From: a virus
Virus record (IMG/VR): IMGVR_UViG_3300021467_000006
Span: 1-64,000 of that record
DNA: 64,000 nt
Reading direction: 5' to 3' (one strand)
Shown: one piece after another, positions 50,275 through 58,346 of the stretch
Numbering within the stretch: the first letter of the stretch is position 1
Layout of the letters: each line of letters opens with the position of its first letter
Translations under genes and position numbers: made by a program
Notes under the pieces: generated by a model
Told to the model about the DNA's origin: nothing
What the model saw: only the letters and a program-made list of their open reading frames with translations
Databases searched by the model: none

Positions 50275-50313
50275 GAAAAAAGAAAACCCCCTAAGTGAGT
50301 GATGCTTAGAGGG
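50275..50313 (-). terminator. Minus-strand rho-independent terminator
   Basis: On the minus strand a 9-bp stem with one mismatch (50305-50313 with 50287-50295) is followed by TTTTCTTTTTT. It closes the lysis and fibre module after the endolysin gene. Confidence 0.75.
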
Positions 50314-50320
50314 CTATAAG

Positions 50321-50404
50321 AAGGAATAGCACAAAAACTCAGTTTATCTGAGTTATTGTCGTTTATATAACTTGTCATTTCTTCACTCATAATTGCTATT
50401 CCTT
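50321..50404. other. Terminal-stem element next to the terminator
   Basis: AAGGAATAGCA (50321-50331) pairs perfectly with TGCTATTCCTT (50394-50404). Inside, AACTCAG (50336-50342) pairs with CTGAGTT (50348-50354). It lies in the 3' leader of the endolysin transcript and may protect or process it. A 59-codon minus frame from 50390 runs through it and the terminator. Confidence 0.5.
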
Positions 50405-50451
50405 CCTTGTTTATTACTTCAATAATTGCTTAACATATTAATTTATAAGAG

Positions 50452-51078
50452 TCAAGACTTTTCTGTATAAAAAATATGATTTCCAAACCTACCTAGTTTC
50501 TTTAATTTCAACCACCAACCATGAGGCTTAAATCCAACTGCATGATAATAGAGAGGCTTACCAACAAAATCTTCAAATAATCCTAAATATACATTAATGG
50601 CAATTCCTTGATGCTCTTGCCATAGAGTATCTTGCTTTTTCCAGTGTCCTATCATGGATTTGATTCTGCTCTTATTTCCAAAACAACTGAACTGTAACGC
50701 ACCATTTGTTGTTGTAGAAAGCATTACTCCCCGCCACCCTATACCAAAGTACTTCTTACGTGCTAAAACTCGATTCCTGACAGTTAAACCTACCCCTACC
50801 TTGCTTTCCCAGGGTTCTCCTTCAGCCTCTCCAATCAATAGCATGGTGAGCAATTCAAGATCGCTGTATCTATTAAATATTGCTATATGCTTATCACAAA
50901 TTCTACCTGTCACACCTTTCTCCAGCCTTCTAACAAAAAATTCTATATCCGAGATGGCATCATTGACTTCTTTTGCGGACTCTGAATGTTTATCTCTGGT
51001 TCTAGATAATTTCCTACACACCAATTTAAGTCCGGTGGTAGCATTCCGCACGTGATGCTTGGTATATTGAGTAGTCAT
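50452..51078 (-). CDS. Endolysin candidate, SleB-type cell-wall hydrolase
   Basis: The product is 208 residues. From residue 75 it follows the Hydrolase_2/SleB family: LLTMLLIGEAEGEPWESKVGVGLTVRNRV without long gaps, with the catalytic Glu in GEAEGEP, then QFSCF and a final GNHIFY. These enzymes cut peptidoglycan glycan strands. The first 70 residues are basic and helical and may bind the wall. There is no signal peptide; holin candidates lie just upstream on the same strand. Confidence 0.85.
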   Translation of the reverse strand: MTTQYTKHHVRNATTGLKLVCRKLSRTRDKHSESAKEVNDAISDIEFFVRRLEKGVTGRICDKHIAIFNRYSDLELLTMLLIGEAEGEPWESKVGVGLTVRNRVLARKKYFGIGWRGVMLSTTTNGALQFSCFGNKSRIKSMIGHWKKQDTLWQEHQGIAINVYLGLFEDFVGKPLYYHAVGFKPHGWWLKLKKLGRFGNHIFYTEKS

Positions 51079-51434
51079 CTCTCTCCGCTACTGCCCCTCG
51101 CCTGAGCTTCTATTAGACTCTTCAGACAATTTATATCTTCTTTCATTTCTTTTCGCATCGTTTTAGTTTCTTTGAATAGCATGTCGAATTTCTGTTCAAG
51201 TCTCTCAATAGCAGCATCCCGCATTTCCAGATCTTTTTGCTGTATTTCCATATCCTTTTTATGCAATTCCATGCATCCTTCTCTCAATTTTTTACATTTC
51301 TCTTCATGATCTTCCCTGAAAGATTCGAATTCTGATCTAAAGAGGAAGGCTTTTCTTAAAGCAGTGACTATTGATAAAGTTATAATAACAATAGTCAATA
51401 CTATCCCTAAAAACCATTGGCCCCAATCTTCCAT
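51075..51434 (-). CDS. Membrane-anchored coiled-coil lysis protein candidate
   Basis: The product is 119 residues. One transmembrane helix (about 8-28) is followed by a long charged coiled coil to residue 110. This is the shape of hemolysin XhlA-like proteins or inner-membrane spanins. It overlaps the endolysin gene by 4 bases, which fits a lysis role. Confidence 0.65.
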   Translation of the reverse strand: MEDWGQWFLGIVLTIVIITLSIVTALRKAFLFRSEFESFREDHEEKCKKLREGCMELHKKDMEIQQKDLEMRDAAIERLEQKFDMLFKETKTMRKEMKEDINCLKSLIEAQARGSSGER

Positions 51435-51442
51435 CTATCCAA

Positions 51443-51673
51443 TTACCTCTTTGCAATAGAATAGCCCATTATAGCACCAAATACCCCTGATAGTGCCATT
51501 TTATACCATTCTAGTATTCCTGTCACAACCTCTCCTTCTGCATTGGCTAATCTAGCAACATAATGTGCCAATATTATAACAAGCAAAAACCCTATAGTTT
51601 TATCGTTGCTTAAAACCTCATTTATTCCATCAGAAATAGTTTTCATTGTTTTAGGAATCCAATCATAATTCAT
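51443..51673 (-). CDS. Holin candidate
   Basis: The product is 76 residues with hydrophobic segments at about 25-43 and 58-74 and charged ends, typical of small phage holins. It lies two genes upstream of the endolysin and starts in the stop codon of the preceding tiny gene. Confidence 0.65.
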   Translation of the reverse strand: MNYDWIPKTMKTISDGINEVLSNDKTIGFLLVIILAHYVARLANAEGEVVTGILEWYKMALSGVFGAIMGYSIAKR

Positions 51674-51768
51674 TTGTTACCTCCATGTATCCATAGATAA
51701 ATAGCAGCAAATAACAAAGAAAAACCAGCTATATATAAACTACATAAGATTCCATATATCATATCCAT
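51670..51768 (-). CDS. Very small single-helix membrane protein
   Basis: The product is 32 residues with one hydrophobic helix and a basic end. GGAGGG lies 8 bases before the ATG at 51768, and it overlaps both neighbours. It may be a lysis helper. Confidence 0.65.
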   Translation of the reverse strand: MDMIYGILCSLYIAGFSLLFAAIYLWIHGGNK

Positions 51769-52037
51769 TGTATTCCCTCCAAACCTTGAAACATTTCTAT
51801 ATATTCCAATTCTCTTCCCTTTACAGGTCTGAAATAGATATCGTCATTTATCATTGCTTTGAATATTTCTTTAGGATTTTTTAATTCCTTCATTGTAGAT
51901 GCTTGATAGAATCTTGTTCCTAAATTCTGTTCTTCAATAATGGTTGCTATAATAGCAGTTATTTCTGATTGTATTGTTTGAACTATTTCAGGATTTCCTG
52001 AAGAAATCATGATTTTCAACAAATCTTCACCTTTCAT
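51759..52037 (-). CDS. Hypothetical protein
   Basis: The product is 92 residues, helical and acidic. It lies just before the holin candidates. Function is unknown. Confidence 0.75.
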   Translation of the reverse strand: MKGEDLLKIMISSGNPEIVQTIQSEITAIIATIIEEQNLGTRFYQASTMKELKNPKEIFKAMINDDIYFRPVKGRELEYIEMFQGLEGIQWI

Positions 52038-52039
52038 GT

Positions 52040-52255
52040 TTATATTCCTAACCTAATCATAATTCCCAACATAAACCCAACTACAAATTCCATTAGATCT
52101 CCAACTGTAGAAACAGGGTTTTCCGGTTCTTTTACCTCATATATTGTATAGGAAATTATGATTATTATTCCTAACCAGAAAGGAACAATAGCCGAAATAA
52201 AACCAAAAACAGCATGTCCTAATGATCTTTTATCATCAAATAGATATGTCTTCAT
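52040..52255 (-). CDS. Small two-helix membrane protein
   Basis: The product is 71 residues with hydrophobic segments at about 13-38 and 53-70. It is a second holin-like candidate. It overlaps the preceding gene by 20 bases. Confidence 0.7.
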   Translation of the reverse strand: MKTYLFDDKRSLGHAVFGFISAIVPFWLGIIIIISYTIYEVKEPENPVSTVGDLMEFVVGFMLGIMIRLGI

Positions 52256-52454
52256 TTTCCATTTCCTGCATAATTTTGGATTCTATTAGCTTTATTTCAC
52301 GCAATAAATGCACTCTTGCTAAATAACAAGCCATCTGAGCCAGAGAATTATTAACATATACCCCCTGTACTTCTCCTTCCAGACGTATTTCTACTTCTCC
52401 TTTTGCAGTTTCAAATTTCCTCAGCATTTTATAAAGGTCTGTTAGATTTTTCAT
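52236..52454 (-). CDS. Small hypothetical protein
   Basis: The product is 72 residues, helical and acidic. CGAGG lies 7 bases before the ATG. Function is unknown. Confidence 0.75.
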   Translation of the reverse strand: MKNLTDLYKMLRKFETAKGEVEIRLEGEVQGVYVNNSLAQMACYLARVHLLREIKLIESKIMQEMENEDISI

Positions 52455-52464
52455 AATAACCTCG

Positions 52465-52992
52465 TTATGATTTTTTTATGTTATACAATTTACCATTCCA
52501 CCATTTAGGAATATCACCAGGCCAAGCTGCATAGTTATTCATGATTTTACGTTCTAAGCCATTTATTATCCATACATAATCTACAAATTCAGAGCATATG
52601 AATTTTTCGGGATTTCTTTCTGGATGGGTAAAAGCACTTTTTAATAATGCTGAATAATCATAACCTTTATTATGAGAAAGCAATAGGAAGGCTGTTTTAA
52701 AAATAGTCAATGTATTCCATCTGTTTAATCCTTCTGGAACAAATAAGTCTACCTGTTCAGAAGGTTCATTTTTCAACATTTCTTCTAAATCATTAAATTC
52801 CAAACCATGTTCAAATGCTTCTATTAAAAATACTTTGTCCTTCAATAAATCATATTTATCAAACCTAATAATCAGAGAAGCATGGCTGTATTCAGTCCAT
52901 TTCTTTATTACTTCTGAAATAAGAAAGGAATTCTTCCATAAAATACAGCTTCCGGTTACCATTTTAGGTTTTAATGATTCAAAGTTATTCAT
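52465..52992 (-). CDS. Permuted NlpC/P60 (YiiX-like) papain-fold protein
   Basis: The product is 175 residues. TGSCILWKNSFLISEVIKKW, the His of YSHASLII, and then KFICSEFVDYVW with its Cys are in the order of the circularly permuted papain-like family (YiiX, DUF830). These cleave peptide or amide bonds, some in the cell wall. It may aid tail penetration or modify the host. Placed beside the GNAT gene. Confidence 0.72.
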   Translation of the reverse strand: MNNFESLKPKMVTGSCILWKNSFLISEVIKKWTEYSHASLIIRFDKYDLLKDKVFLIEAFEHGLEFNDLEEMLKNEPSEQVDLFVPEGLNRWNTLTIFKTAFLLLSHNKGYDYSALLKSAFTHPERNPEKFICSEFVDYVWIINGLERKIMNNYAAWPGDIPKWWNGKLYNIKKS

Positions 52993-52994
52993 GA

Positions 52995-53546
52995 TTATCC
53001 AAATAATAATGAAGATTCAATTATTTTAGAATCATATCTATAAATGTTTATTAATCTATCGCTACATTCTTTCCATGTATTGCTAAAGTGCTTGCCCTTT
53101 CTCTCTCCTATTTTCTTCCAACCCATAGCTTTCCAAAATAAATTGGATTCTAAATCGTAAGCACAACCACAACTAAAGGATAGGGTTTGAACATTGCTCT
53201 TTCCATATTCTAAAACTTCAGTTAGTAACATTCTTCCTCTTTGCATCATTCTAGCATCTTCCTGAAGGCATATTTGGGCTATTTTACCTATTCTTATTTT
53301 GGAAAGGGGATTACCAAAAGATGCAAGGACAAAACCAACTAAATCACCATTTATTTCACAAACATATAATTTATCATTACATCTATCAGACCATCTATTT
53401 TTGCTAGGTTTTAATCCTGTTATAGCAGCTTCATATGCTTGTTTAGGTATAAAACCTATGCTAAAACTATTCTTTTTAGATAAATCTATTATATATTTTA
53501 GATCTTCTAATCTTGCTGGTCTTACTAACTCATCAGACATGTTCAA
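52995..53546 (-). CDS. GNAT-family acetyltransferase
   Basis: The product is 183 residues. VRPARLEDLKYIIDLS opens like a GNAT domain, CEINGDLVGFVLASFG is the beta 2-4 hairpin, IAQICLQEDARMMQRGRMLL covers motif A (acetyl-CoA loop, degenerate), and FWKAMGWKKIGERKG the final motif. The substrate is unknown. Such genes often lie among phage structural genes. It overlaps the upstream gene by 4 bases. Confidence 0.78.
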   Translation of the reverse strand: MNMSDELVRPARLEDLKYIIDLSKKNSFSIGFIPKQAYEAAITGLKPSKNRWSDRCNDKLYVCEINGDLVGFVLASFGNPLSKIRIGKIAQICLQEDARMMQRGRMLLTEVLEYGKSNVQTLSFSCGCAYDLESNLFWKAMGWKKIGERKGKHFSNTWKECSDRLINIYRYDSKIIESSLLFG

Positions 53547-53839
53547 TGCTCTCTTAATCCTTTAGGTTTCTCTGCTTTTATTTGCAATTTCCATCTATTC
53601 TTTCCGCAGCCATATCTGCAAATTGCTTTGGTAACTACAAACTTTTGTCTGCATTCGAACCATGTTACTTCTACCCAAGCACCAACACCACAATTCCTAC
53701 AAATTATTCTCAGCCACGGCCTCTCATCCAACTCTATAACATCAAATTTTTCAAACAGGCTTTCTGGATATGTTTCTGATTTGTTTAATAGCCACTCTCT
53801 AGGGTCTTCATCTTCTATATAATGTAGCTGAAAACGCAC
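53543..53839 (-). CDS. Small zinc-binding protein
   Basis: The product is 98 residues. CRNC, a later single Cys and CRYGCG suggest a zinc ribbon in the second half. Function is unknown. Confidence 0.75.
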   Translation of the reverse strand: MRFQLHYIEDEDPREWLLNKSETYPESLFEKFDVIELDERPWLRIICRNCGVGAWVEVTWFECRQKFVVTKAICRYGCGKNRWKLQIKAEKPKGLREH

Positions 53840-53842
53840 TAT

Positions 53843-54121
53843 TCACTCCAAATAATACATCCATCTAGCAAAGCTATCCCTAACTTTAGGTTCAGGACGT
53901 AATAAATTCCCATAAATAACATAAATACCGCTTTTCCTATGAAAAGTATTATGATGTTTTAAAATGCTGTATAATTTACCTTCTGAGTAAAGAAGCAAAT
54001 ATATATCCATATTACCCTTATTAAAATGCACTTTTGAGCAAATTTCTGGATCATAAACAATACATCTAGCAATATACTGTTCTAGCTCATCACTATATTC
54101 TTCTACTTCTACTCTCTTCAT
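53843..54121 (-). CDS. Hypothetical protein
   Basis: The product is 92 residues, mixed, with no recognised domain. The ribosome site is weak. It precedes the zinc protein by 3 bases. Confidence 0.7.
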   Translation of the reverse strand: MKRVEVEEYSDELEQYIARCIVYDPEICSKVHFNKGNMDIYLLLYSEGKLYSILKHHNTFHRKSGIYVIYGNLLRPEPKVRDSFARWMYYLE

Positions 54122-54149
54122 GGCTTAAATAATGGTAAAATTAATTAAT

Positions 54150-54368
54150 TTATCTGGTAGTATTTGTAGCTGTGTTTGATGTCTCAAAGTCATAACATTT
54201 TTCTAATTCATATAGGGTTCCTGGAATAAGCTCTGACCAAGAATGTCCGCAATGCTCACATACATAATAATACCATGTTGGATGAGTAGGTTTCTTGGCT
54301 TGTAAAAGTCTTTGTGCCTTACAATTAGGACACGTGGTATATGTCTTATACTTTGTATTATAATTCAT
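54150..54368 (-). CDS. Small zinc-ribbon protein
   Basis: The product is 72 residues with CPNC (13-16) and CEHC (about 37-40), a classic zinc ribbon (WYYYVCEHCGHSW). It starts in the stop codon of the next upstream gene (TAATG). Confidence 0.8.
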   Translation of the reverse strand: MNYNTKYKTYTTCPNCKAQRLLQAKKPTHPTWYYYVCEHCGHSWSELIPGTLYELEKCYDFETSNTATNTTR

Positions 54369-54532
54369 TACTGCTCCTTCCTACACATCCTCAATGCCTT
54401 CGAGAGGCAAGTCTCACAAAGGTTGTATGTCTTTGTCCTGGTGAAGAAGAAGCTCTCCACCAGAATGTTGATCTGGATGCACTCTTTCTCCTGACCGCAT
54501 TGGTTACAGATTGCTATGCCTACGTTCTTCAT
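54368..54532 (-). CDS. Small four-cysteine protein
   Basis: The product is 54 residues with CNQC (9-12), CETC (about 39-42) and a further Cys. It overlaps the upstream gene by 29 bases and the downstream gene by one, and GGAGAGAAAGT lies before the ATG. Probably a zinc ribbon of unknown role. Confidence 0.72.
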   Translation of the reverse strand: MKNVGIAICNQCGQEKECIQINILVESFFFTRTKTYNLCETCLSKALRMCRKEQ

Positions 54533-54749
54533 ACTTTCTCTCCTGTACTATCTTCTGACCAAAGTGTCTTCTTGGATTCCCACACATCCAACAAGAACAC
54601 CTTGGCCTGCTGTTCACTAGAATGCTTAGTTCTTTCTCGCTTGGCGAATACCAGGTGATTTCCCTAGCTAATCGCTTCATCAATCGCTGTCTGTTGTATC
54701 GTCTTTGTGCTCTAGGTTTTATATTTTTCACTGCTAACTTATTCATCAT
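54504..54749 (-). CDS. Conserved small protein with CSCWMCGNPRR motif
   Basis: The product is 81 residues, basic. CSCWMCGNPRRHFG near residue 51, followed by QERK, matches a small protein that I recall as widespread in bacteria and phages. A longer version from a TTG at 54869 would add a hydrophobic start, but that part lies over another well-started gene in a different frame, so the ATG at 54749 is chosen. Confidence 0.75.
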   Translation of the reverse strand: MMNKLAVKNIKPRAQRRYNRQRLMKRLAREITWYSPSEKELSILVNSRPRCSCWMCGNPRRHFGQKIVQERKYEERRHSNL

Positions 54750-54888
54750 TATTTTCTTCATCTCCCCAGTCTGGAATAACCAATTGACCATTTGTCTTGA
54801 TGACATTCCTAATAGCAACAAAGCACATATACTCGTCAACAGATACAAAATGATTATCATGAGATTCAATATTCTCTATATTTTCCAT
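54739..54888 (-). CDS. Small acidic protein
   Basis: The product is 49 residues and ends DEENNDE. AAGGAG lies 9 bases before the ATG at 54888, a far better start than that of the overlapping frame. Its stop overlaps the start of the next gene. Function is unknown. Confidence 0.65.
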   Translation of the reverse strand: MENIENIESHDNHFVSVDEYMCFVAIRNVIKTNGQLVIPDWGDEENNDE

Positions 54889-54955
54889 CGCTAGCTTGCT
54901 CCTTTTCGAGTTAACAGTGGAAGTATGTATCTGATCCTATCTCTCCCTCAATTAA

Positions 54956-55040
54956 GACTGGCTAGTGGTTGCAAACCCACGGGACGCCGGCCTTTTGCTT
55001 CCACTGAGGGGGATTCCCGACCGCTAGGGTCTAGCCAGTC
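54956..55040 (-). ncRNA. Structured GC-rich intergenic element A
   Basis: GACTGGCTAG (54956-54965) pairs perfectly with CTAGCCAGTC (55031-55040). Inside, GTGG/CCAC (54965-54968 with 54977-54980) closes an 8-base loop, and CGGGA (54980-54984) pairs with TCCCG (55015-55019). It forms a branched structure in the gap between two minus-strand genes, and is much richer in G and C than the genome. Confidence 0.6.
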
Positions 55041-55044
55041 CGTC

Positions 55045-55269
55045 TTACACAATCTTTCCCTCATTGCTTAGTTCATCACAAATATCCATTGCTAATTTTG
55101 GCGGTATTTGCAACTGTTCTACTATTTCTGCTAGGTCAACAGTTCCCTTATCATCTATATAATCAGCTATAACCCTTTTGAGAGAGTTTGATTCTTTTTC
55201 AGTCACAAATACATCCTTTTCACAATCAACAACGATACAAGGTTTGCCTCTTCTTCTCTTTACCTTCAC
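55045..55269 (-). CDS. Small winged-helix-like protein
   Basis: The product is 74 residues. After a basic start, VDLAEIVEQLQIPPKLAMDICDELSNEGKIV reads like the recognition part of a winged helix. The start is GTG behind GGGAGG, just after element B. It may regulate the module. Confidence 0.7.
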   Translation of the reverse strand: MKVKRRRGKPCIVVDCEKDVFVTEKESNSLKRVIADYIDDKGTVDLAEIVEQLQIPPKLAMDICDELSNEGKIV

Positions 55270-55286
55270 CTTGGCCTCCCTGATGG

Positions 55287-55351
55287 AGCGGGTTGCAGGA
55301 ACTGCCCCTGCTCATCCCGTTGGTTAGGGATGCTCGCTGACCGAACCCGCT
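55287..55351 (-). ncRNA. Structured GC-rich intergenic element B
   Basis: AGCGGGTT (55287-55294) pairs with AACCCGCT (55344-55351). Inside are two 5-bp hairpins: GCAGG/CCTGC (55295-55299 with 55307-55311, 7-base loop) directly on the stem, and ATCCC/GGGAT (55314-55318 with 55327-55331, 8-base loop). On the minus strand the layout resembles a tRNA without D-arm, though the loops are not tRNA-like. The ribosome site of the next gene follows. Confidence 0.6.
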
Positions 55352-55798
55352 TCTATCTTATACTATGCAGAAAGATCAATTTTTACCCACCCAGTGATTA
55401 ATTTAGGATGAACATAAGTTACTTTTACTTCATCCTTTCCTTGCAAATTTACAAAATATACATATCCAATTCTATTTGGTTTCCAAATTTTACCAAGCAA
55501 ATCACAAGCCTCTATTTCAAGGAGTCCTATAAAATTACCACCATACTTTGCATAACTAATAGCCATGTTAAAATCATCCGTCAGATAGACGTGTAAATGC
55601 TTTAACTTTGCTTGGACATATTCAGAAATTCTCTTCTTAAATTTACATTTTAGTTGGCCACAAAAAGAATACTTCTCTATTACATTATTTATGGTTTGTT
55701 TCACATCAATTGGTTTTAAACCAGTAATTAAAACTTCATTAGGAGAAATTTTTGTTCCATGATATAGCATTAGAATGCTCACCAACCGAACCCGCCTT
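55330..55798. repeat. Direct repeats flanking the ART-like gene
   Basis: ATGCTC-N-C-NN-ACCGAACCCGC occurs at 55330-55350 and again at 55775-55795 with 18 of 21 positions alike. The first copy is one arm of element B; the second lacks the rest of B. The ART-like gene lies exactly between, as if inserted into or beside element B with duplication. Confidence 0.6.
55363..55770 (-). CDS. ADP-ribosyltransferase-fold protein candidate
   Basis: The product is 135 residues. LYHGTKISP at the start, VYLTDDFNMAISYAKYG in the middle and a later strand LLEIEA match the H-Y-x order of KptA/PARP-like ART folds, which use NAD. Phages use such enzymes on host proteins or RNA. The third catalytic residue is not certain. 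The ATG at 55770 behind GGTGAG is chosen; a longer frame runs into the preceding gene. Confidence 0.5.
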   Translation of the reverse strand: MLYHGTKISPNEVLITGLKPIDVKQTINNVIEKYSFCGQLKCKFKKRISEYVQAKLKHLHVYLTDDFNMAISYAKYGGNFIGLLEIEACDLLGKIWKPNRIGYVYFVNLQGKDEVKVTYVHPKLITGWVKIDLSA

Positions 55799-56102
55799 AA
55801 TCCTTCTTCTGCAACAACCCAGCCACTATCGGTAGTGCTATTTGTGCTAACTGCAACCATCCTCCACCGCCTGCACTACCAACTATGCCCGCAATTACAT
55901 TCATTACATCCTTGATCTGGAGCTCGCCGAGGTTGATGCCTTGCTGATCTAGCAACTTGGCAATAGCGCTCAAGTCTAGTCCTTGTGGCTGAGCGTAGAA
56001 CTGTTGCTCGCCAATTTTGATACTACGGACTTGGGCCTCAGCTGGAATGTCTAGCTGGGTTGTAATTGCATGTGTTACGACTACTTCTATGTCCTGTGGC
56101 AT
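55797..56102 (-). CDS. Hypothetical protein with hydrophobic C-terminus
   Basis: The product is 101 residues. The first half is beta-rich, a short helix follows, and residues 65-98 are Gly/Ala-rich and hydrophobic. It may be a small virion or membrane protein. It directly follows the fibre-like genes. Confidence 0.7.
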   Translation of the reverse strand: MPQDIEVVVTHAITTQLDIPAEAQVRSIKIGEQQFYAQPQGLDLSAIAKLLDQQGINLGELQIKDVMNVIAGIVGSAGGGGWLQLAQIALPIVAGLLQKKD

Positions 56103-56111
56103 GTTGCCCTC

Positions 56112-58346
56112 CTATCTAAAATTGGCTTGGCCTGAGTAATAGTGCTTACTTCGATGTTCTGTATATGAAATATCGTCCCATTCTATGGTGTACTGCCCAT
56201 CCGCTGTTGCAGGACTTTTCTTATGAGTGTATGTACAACTTAATGCAGGCGACTCATTTCCTTGAGTGTCTACAGCCGTAACTACATATTGAGTAGTGCC
56301 ACTAGTATTTCCTAGCCAATCTACCCAAGAACATTTGCCACTTTGGCACCATCCCTTTGGTATTGAGGCTATTCTATTCTGTTGGTTGATAGCAGGGATC
56401 GAACCATCTTCAGCATAAATATTGTAATAACGTATCAGTTCTGGGTAGTTAGAATTGTAACTGGTATAAAAGTCACTGGAGCCTGGGTCATCAAGGTCGC
56501 CAGGGCTAGATGGATAAACTGTATCTTGCGAACCTGTACCACTACCATCACTTACGGTGATGGTATATATGTTAGATAAAGTACGGCTTTCAAGACCAGA
56601 CCACTCAATAGACGTGACAGCATAATACCATGTTCCGTCACCTGGGGTGTCTGTTGCTTCCCAGTAAGAATCGCCTGACCAGGTGCCATCGCTGAAATCA
56701 TAACGACTAAAAATATCATAACTAACTGTCGTTATGGGTTCCCATGTCGATTTATCAGTAGAACGCCATAATCTAAACTCTTTTATCTCTCTTGGCGGAG
56801 GCGGATCATCTGAGTCTTGATTTGGCCAACCCCTACTTGTATAGCCTCGTGGTGATGTTGTAGATAGCCTCCAATCCCATCGAATAGTGACAACTCCATT
56901 GGTTGCGCTACAGGTAGTAATTTCAGGCGGGTGTGGAAATTCTGCAATTACCACAAAAAGGTCACGCACTCCAGTAGAACTTAGCCAGTCAGACCCCACA
57001 GCTATTTTCGTGCCATCGGGGCTTTGCCCAGGCTTAGTGAACTCGTTAGCTGTTTCAGAATGTAGATATGCCAATATGTAGTGGTCTGCATTATTAGTTG
57101 AATTGTATTTAGTTATGCAAACATTTACTGCCGGACTACCACATGTATGTGCAGCGTAATCTGTCCAACCTGTCCACGCATGATATTGGGTGCCTCCAGG
57201 CGTAGTGTAAAGCGCCGTTTGTGTAGAGTTTTCCACATCAAAGACTCCTGGACTAACTGGAGAAGCATCAGTGTCAGAAAATGCTATATGAGTACCCCAT
57301 CTATCAGTAACTCCATGGCTCCAGTAGTCACTAACGAAGTCAGGCAAAGTGCCTGCATTACCATTAACGCATTGAATCTCTTTCTGTGCATCTGTTCCTT
57401 CCCACCAGTCGTAAGGGCTAGTATGATCTACTGTGTGATTCGGAGCGTTATTGTCTGTACCCCATGGTCTCATCCGCCACCAGTCAGCAGCAGTGTGTAA
57501 GAGATAAATCCAATATCCTTGAGAACTGTTCCCTGTAAACATTTCATCATGCCAATCACCCTGTCCAGTAGACGGAGTATTCGCCCAATATGTATCTAAT
57601 GAGGGTTGGCTGTAACTTAATTTGAGTTGACGGGAGCTGGAAGGCTCGATTTGAACAATGTAAAATGGTTCGTTTTCAGCCCAAGTACTGGTTAAGTAGT
57701 AGAGGCCATCAGAAGTGATAGCGTCTTTCATGCCTCCAGTTCTTAATGAAGTAGTGTCACCAGCTATCATGTCTACTATGAGAGTTGAGCTTACCGAAGT
57801 GTCACTAATGACTTCTCTATACACTGCATTCTGATCTTTACCAGAGACACCGTTATCATTATATGCTATTGCGTATGCTATGTCTGGAATGGTCGGAGAC
57901 CAGTCAAAGTATGGTCTCCTGATGTCTGTTGTACTCACAGATCCATTGATGGGACGCCAATAAGTTCCATCGCTTCTAGCGACATACCACGGATAACCTG
58001 TGTTTCTAGTGAACGCTCCTGTTTCGACCTCTTGCACAAATGCAATTCTTTTTCCATCAGCAGACCAAGGTTGCCAGCCATATTCCGTAACTGACCGAAC
58101 AGTGTTTACATCAGGAAGTTGTGACCAAAGAATAACTTCATGGGACGTTGTTGTGTCTTGGTAGATACATAGTTGTGGTTGCCTTATGTAATAGTTATTT
58201 GAGTCTTCTCCACTATAATATGTATTGCTTCCCTTTCTGGAGGAACGTGCCTCTAACTCGTCTAAATTTTCATACGCAAAAACATTTACTGCAAACAACA
58301 AACTCATAAAGAATAAGATTGTTAAAGTTATCCTTACTGATCGCAT
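56112..58346 (-). CDS. Secreted beta-propeller and FN3-type surface protein
   Basis: The product is about 744 residues. It starts with a Sec signal peptide (about 1-24, ending VNVFA). Residues 70-460 contain repeated SWSP/SPDGTKIA-like blades of a TolB-type beta propeller. Two or three fibronectin-like modules follow (FRLWRSTDKSTW, then YYAVTSIEWSG and YVVTAVDTQGN). This is a likely adhesion or glycan-contact protein. The ATG at 58346 behind AGGGTGG is preferred over a GTG at 58355. Confidence 0.75.
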   Translation of the reverse strand: MRSVRITLTILFFMSLLFAVNVFAYENLDELEARSSRKGSNTYYSGEDSNNYYIRQPQLCIYQDTTTSHEVILWSQLPDVNTVRSVTEYGWQPWSADGKRIAFVQEVETGAFTRNTGYPWYVARSDGTYWRPINGSVSTTDIRRPYFDWSPTIPDIAYAIAYNDNGVSGKDQNAVYREVISDTSVSSTLIVDMIAGDTTSLRTGGMKDAITSDGLYYLTSTWAENEPFYIVQIEPSSSRQLKLSYSQPSLDTYWANTPSTGQGDWHDEMFTGNSSQGYWIYLLHTAADWWRMRPWGTDNNAPNHTVDHTSPYDWWEGTDAQKEIQCVNGNAGTLPDFVSDYWSHGVTDRWGTHIAFSDTDASPVSPGVFDVENSTQTALYTTPGGTQYHAWTGWTDYAAHTCGSPAVNVCITKYNSTNNADHYILAYLHSETANEFTKPGQSPDGTKIAVGSDWLSSTGVRDLFVVIAEFPHPPEITTCSATNGVVTIRWDWRLSTTSPRGYTSRGWPNQDSDDPPPPREIKEFRLWRSTDKSTWEPITTVSYDIFSRYDFSDGTWSGDSYWEATDTPGDGTWYYAVTSIEWSGLESRTLSNIYTITVSDGSGTGSQDTVYPSSPGDLDDPGSSDFYTSYNSNYPELIRYYNIYAEDGSIPAINQQNRIASIPKGWCQSGKCSWVDWLGNTSGTTQYVVTAVDTQGNESPALSCTYTHKKSPATADGQYTIEWDDISYTEHRSKHYYSGQANFR

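Noticed and set aside
49966-50298. 110-codon + strand frame in the GC-rich segment
   Set aside because: No ribosome site; the DNA is dominated by strong hairpins on both strands, which fits structured RNA better.
50211-50390. 59-codon minus-strand frame behind the endolysin
   Set aside because: It has a fair ribosome site but runs through a terminator with T tract, so full translation is unlikely.
54750-54869. Hydrophobic N-terminal extension of the CSCWMCGNPRR protein
   Set aside because: It would need a TTG start without ribosome site, and another frame there has ATG with AAGGAG.
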